From assembly GCA_022732315.1 (NCBI GenBank), contig JAIJUV010000050.1, positions 1 through 15,570 on the forward strand: DNA of 15,570 bases. Reading direction: 5' to 3'. Position numbers and translations under genes: made by a program. This document shows, piece after piece, positions 13,178 through 15,570 of this stretch (positions within the stretch are counted from its first letter, which is position 1; the number at the start of each line of letters is the position of its first letter). The notes under the pieces are model-generated. The model did no database searches and was not told the origin of the DNA. It saw only the letters and a list, made by a program, of their open reading frames with translations. The DNA comes from Prevotella sp. (lineage in GTDB: Bacteria > Bacteroidota > Bacteroidia > Bacteroidales > Bacteroidaceae).

Positions 13178-14792
13178 ATGGAACAGAAGAAAAAACGCGT
13201 ATATCGCAAGCGCATCCCTTATGGCATGATGAATTTCGAGGATGTTAGAAAGGATGATTGCTATTATGTGGATAAGACTCCGTTCATAGAAGAAATAGAG
13301 GCAGCAAATAAGTTTTTCTTTTATGTTCGCCCTCGCCGATTCGGCAAGAGCCTTACCCTTTCTATGCTCCAGAATTACTATGATGTGAACAAGAAGGATA
13401 AGTTTGAGCAGCTCTTTGGTGATCTTTATATAGGTAAGAATCCAACCCCTGAGCGTAATTCCTTTTTGGTGCTGAATCTGAATTTCTCTGTAGTTGCAGC
13501 TGGTATCGACGATTATAAGGATGGTTTGGATGCTACCTGTAATATCAGTTACAATATTTTCTGTGATGTTTATCAGCAGTATCTTCCTAAAGATATCAAG
13601 GAGGAAATGAATAAGCAGGAGGGATGTATCAATCAGTTGCAGTATATTTGCGAAGTATGTGATAAAGTTGGTCAGCAAATCTATCTCTTCATAGATGAGT
13701 ACGATCATTTTACCAATAAGATCCTTGCTGAGCCGCAATATATGACCAGTTATCGCAAGCAGACGCATGGCGAAGGCTATCTGCGTCTCTTCTTTGATGC
13801 GGTGAAGGCGGCTACAAGTACATCCCTGAAGCGTGTTTTCGTAACAGGTGTCAGTCCTGTGACGATGGATGATTTGACCAGTGGTTTCAACATCGGCACC
13901 AACTATTCCTTGAGCGCCGAGTTTAACGAGATGACGGGATTTACGGAGGAAGAAGTACGTGAGATGTTGACCTACTATTCTTCGGTTTGTCCTTTCCGTC
14001 ATTCCGTGGATGAACTTATCCAGGTGATGAAGCCATGGTATGATAACTATTGCTTTGCTGAGGAGGTTTATGGAGAAACAACGATGTATAACTCAGTGAT
14101 GGTGCTGTATTTCATCGACCAGTATATTCACAATAATTGTGATATTCCTCGTTATATGATAGAGGATAACATCCGTGTAGATTATAACAAGCTTCGCATG
14201 CTCATCCGCCACGACAAGGAGTTTGCCCATGATGCCAGCATCATCCAGCATCTGGTTACGGAGGGATTTGTTACGGGTAATTTGAAAAGGGGATTTCCTG
14301 CCGAGAGCATCAACGATCCGGACAATTTCGTCAGTTTGCTCTTCTACTTTGGCATGTTGACCATTGATGGAACCTATCGTGGCAAGACCAAGTTTGTGAT
14401 TCCTAACGAGGTGGTTAGAGAGCTGATTTATGCTTATTTGCTAGAAGGGTGAGTCGTATGTGCATGGCTTTACTTTGGCGATGACTTGTCAGAATATGTT
14501 CTATCGTCCAATCTCGGAACTGGACAACCAGGCTGGTTATGCCGACATTTTCCTGCGTCCGCTTCTGGAGAATTATCCGGATATGGAGCATTCATACATT
14601 GTGGAGTTGAAATACTGCAAGTCGGATGCCACCGATGAGCAGGTAGCGAAGTTGAGAGAGGCAGCCATCGCTCAGGTTAATCGCTATGCAGATAGTGATG
14701 TGGTGAAATCAGAGGTAAAGACCACCCGCCTTCACAAGATTGTTGTGATATTCAGGAGCGTGGATATGGTGGTGTGTGAGGAGATAGAATAA
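13178..14792 (+). pseudogene. AAA-ATPase_like / PD-(D/E)XK (DUF1703) protein, broken by deletion and frameshift
   Basis: The first frame (13178-14452, 424 residues) is the AAA-ATPase_like domain: MMNFEDVRKDDCYYVDKTPF (17-36), the Walker A variant RPRRFGKSL (51-59), Walker B IYLFIDEYDHF (168-178), and the usual middle region with a NIGTNYSLSAEFNEMTGFTE stretch. It stops at TGA just after ELIYAYLLEG. The rest continues in another frame to 14792 as ESYVHGFTLAM, GYADIFLRPLL and YIVELKY, the C-terminal nuclease-like domain with its D...ExK residues (second part D29, E49, K51). Homologues, as I remember them, have about 60 more residues between these two points, so bases were lost as well as the frame. 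Family function is unknown; members are multicopy in Bacteroidetes and Clostridia. The ATPase half could still be made as a truncated protein. Confidence 0.85.
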
Positions 14793-14815
14793 TCTTACTG
14801 AGATAAAATGGTATA

Positions 14816-14854
14816 TGAATTATGCAATTTGCATTATGTAATTTGCATAATTCA
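14816..14854. repeat. 39-base hairpin overlapping the promoter of the last ATPase
   Basis: TGAATTATGCAA (14816-14827) and TTGCATAATTCA (14843-14854) pair perfectly; after one T-T mismatch five more pairs (one wobble) close on a three-base loop. No T run follows on the + strand, so it is not a standard terminator. Its right arm contains the TTTG of the promoter, as an operator would. Confidence 0.75.
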
Positions 14855-14873
14855 AAATAAATAATTACCTTTG
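14842..14873 (+). promoter_or_regulatory. Promoter of the last ATPase gene
   Basis: TTTG (14842-14845) and TACCTTTG (14866-14873) are 20 bases apart. Transcription would start near 14880, 16 bases before the ATG at 14896. Confidence 0.65.
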
Positions 14874-14895
14874 CAGTCGAAAGTAACATTCTAAA

Positions 14896-15570
14896 ATGGC
14901 GAGCAATATGGAGAATCCTTTTATCATAACGGGTTATATCAAGCCCGAATATTTCTGCGACAGAGAAAAGGAAGCGGAAAGAATCATCAGTAAGGTAACT
15001 AGTGGTGAGAATATGGTGGTAATGGCTGCAAGACGAGTAGGCAAGAGTAAACTGATAGACTTTTGCATGGACTCTCCTGCCATCAAAGACCATTTTATCT
15101 GTATTTCCATCGATATCCTCCGAACTTCCAGCATCCATGAATTTGCCTTCGAGTTGGGAAAGGCCGTATTTGATTTGGCTGCCCGTCGTGGAACCAAGAT
15201 GATGAGAATGGTGGTTAACACCCTGAAGTCTATCAATGGCTGCTTCGGTTACGATCCGATTTCCAATACCCCAACGTTTAATCTTTCGTTGGGTGATATT
15301 TCTAATCCGCTCTATACTTTGGATGAGATATTTGCCTGTTTAGAGCAGGCTGATAAGAAATGCATCGTTGCCATCGATGAATTCCAGCAGATAGGTTATT
15401 ATCCGGAGAAGAATATGGAGGCCATTCTCAGAACTTATATTCAGAAGTGTAGCAATGCCAATTTCATCTTCTCGGGCAGCGAGCGTCATCTAATCTCCAA
15501 GATGTTTTCCGAGAAAGCGCATCCTTTTTACAATAGTGCTGATATGATGAACCTGGAGGTGATTCCGCTT
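14896..15570 (+). CDS. ATP-binding protein (archaeal-type AAA ATPase family), cut by the window end
   Basis: The N-terminal 225 residues of a cytosolic P-loop ATPase; the frame is open to the last base. It begins MASNMENPFIITGYIKPEYF followed by CDREKE, the conserved opening of the Bacteroidetes family that binds nucleotide through a degenerate Walker A, here AARRVGKS (residues 44-51). Walker B is CIVAIDEFQQI (156-166), and NFIFSGSERHLISKMF is the sensor-1 region. The start could also be Met5 at 14908, since MENPF is where many relatives begin; the promoter position allows both. Full members have roughly 380 residues, often with a C-terminal nuclease-like or winged-helix part that is not visible here. 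It is the third ATPase of a different family in this stretch, with its own promoter and a hairpin at the -33 element. Function unknown. Confidence 0.85.
   Translation, partial: MASNMENPFIITGYIKPEYFCDREKEAERIISKVTSGENMVVMAARRVGKSKLIDFCMDSPAIKDHFICISIDILRTSSIHEFAFELGKAVFDLAARRGTKMMRMVVNTLKSINGCFGYDPISNTPTFNLSLGDISNPLYTLDEIFACLEQADKKCIVAIDEFQQIGYYPEKNMEAILRTYIQKCSNANFIFSGSERHLISKMFSEKAHPFYNSADMMNLEVIPL

Noticed and set aside
13103..14002. Minus-strand open frame of 299 codons opposite the AAA-ATPase_like gene
   Set aside because: The plus strand has Walker A and B motifs in order; the minus frame has none and is isoleucine-rich as the complement of that gene.
14460..14792. The 110-codon frame as an independent nuclease gene
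   Set aside because: It lacks its own promoter and ribosome site, begins in mid-domain, and matches only the C-terminal part of the family whose N-terminal part stops directly upstream; it is better taken as part of one broken gene.

Overview
The window looks like a chromosomal segment of a Bacteroidales bacterium, most likely of the Prevotella/Segatella type. This rests on repeated promoter-like sites with the Bacteroidetes -7 element TAnnTTTG and a TTG/TTTG about 20 bases upstream, the near absence of strong Shine-Dalgarno sites, a Bacteroidetes-type HU-like protein with a long C-terminal extension, and the gene order small TPR protein / ferredoxin / three 2-oxoacid:ferredoxin oxidoreductase subunits. 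The genus is an inference from remembered family resemblance, not from a search.

Left part (1-9460), core metabolism, all on the + strand. It opens inside asparaginyl-tRNA synthetase (asnS), whose end is followed by a near-perfect duplication of its last 26 bases, a good terminator and a 20-bp tandem repeat. Next come tryptophanyl-tRNA synthetase (trpS) and a DinF-like MATE exporter whose terminator is built from its own last codons. A five-gene operon follows: a 59-residue TPR protein, a 2x[4Fe-4S] ferredoxin, and the alpha, beta and gamma subunits of a branched-chain or 2-oxoglutarate type ferredoxin oxidoreductase. A secreted GH20 beta-hexosaminidase with a C-terminal F5/8-type domain closes this part.

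Right part (9460-15570), an accessory-looking region. It holds three different P-loop ATPase genes of families that are mostly uncharacterised in Bacteroidetes: an AAA_14/DUF4143 protein, an AAA-ATPase_like/DUF1703 protein that is broken by an internal deletion and frameshift, and a third ATPase cut off by the window end. Between them lie ogt (minus strand) with a collapsed VOC/glyoxalase gene in front of it, and an HU-like DNA-binding protein gene.

The most striking non-coding signals are at promoters in this right part. Four 19-bp repeats at an exact 33-bp period run through the promoter up to the start codon of the first ATPase. Four exact 21-bp tandem units occupy the leader of the HU-like gene. 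A 12-bp inverted repeat brackets the VOC/ogt promoter. A 39-base hairpin overlaps the -33 element of the last ATPase. An orphan strong hairpin (12110-12151) has no gene to terminate and may mark a small RNA or a lost gene. No rRNA, tRNA, CRISPR array or intact insertion sequence was seen.
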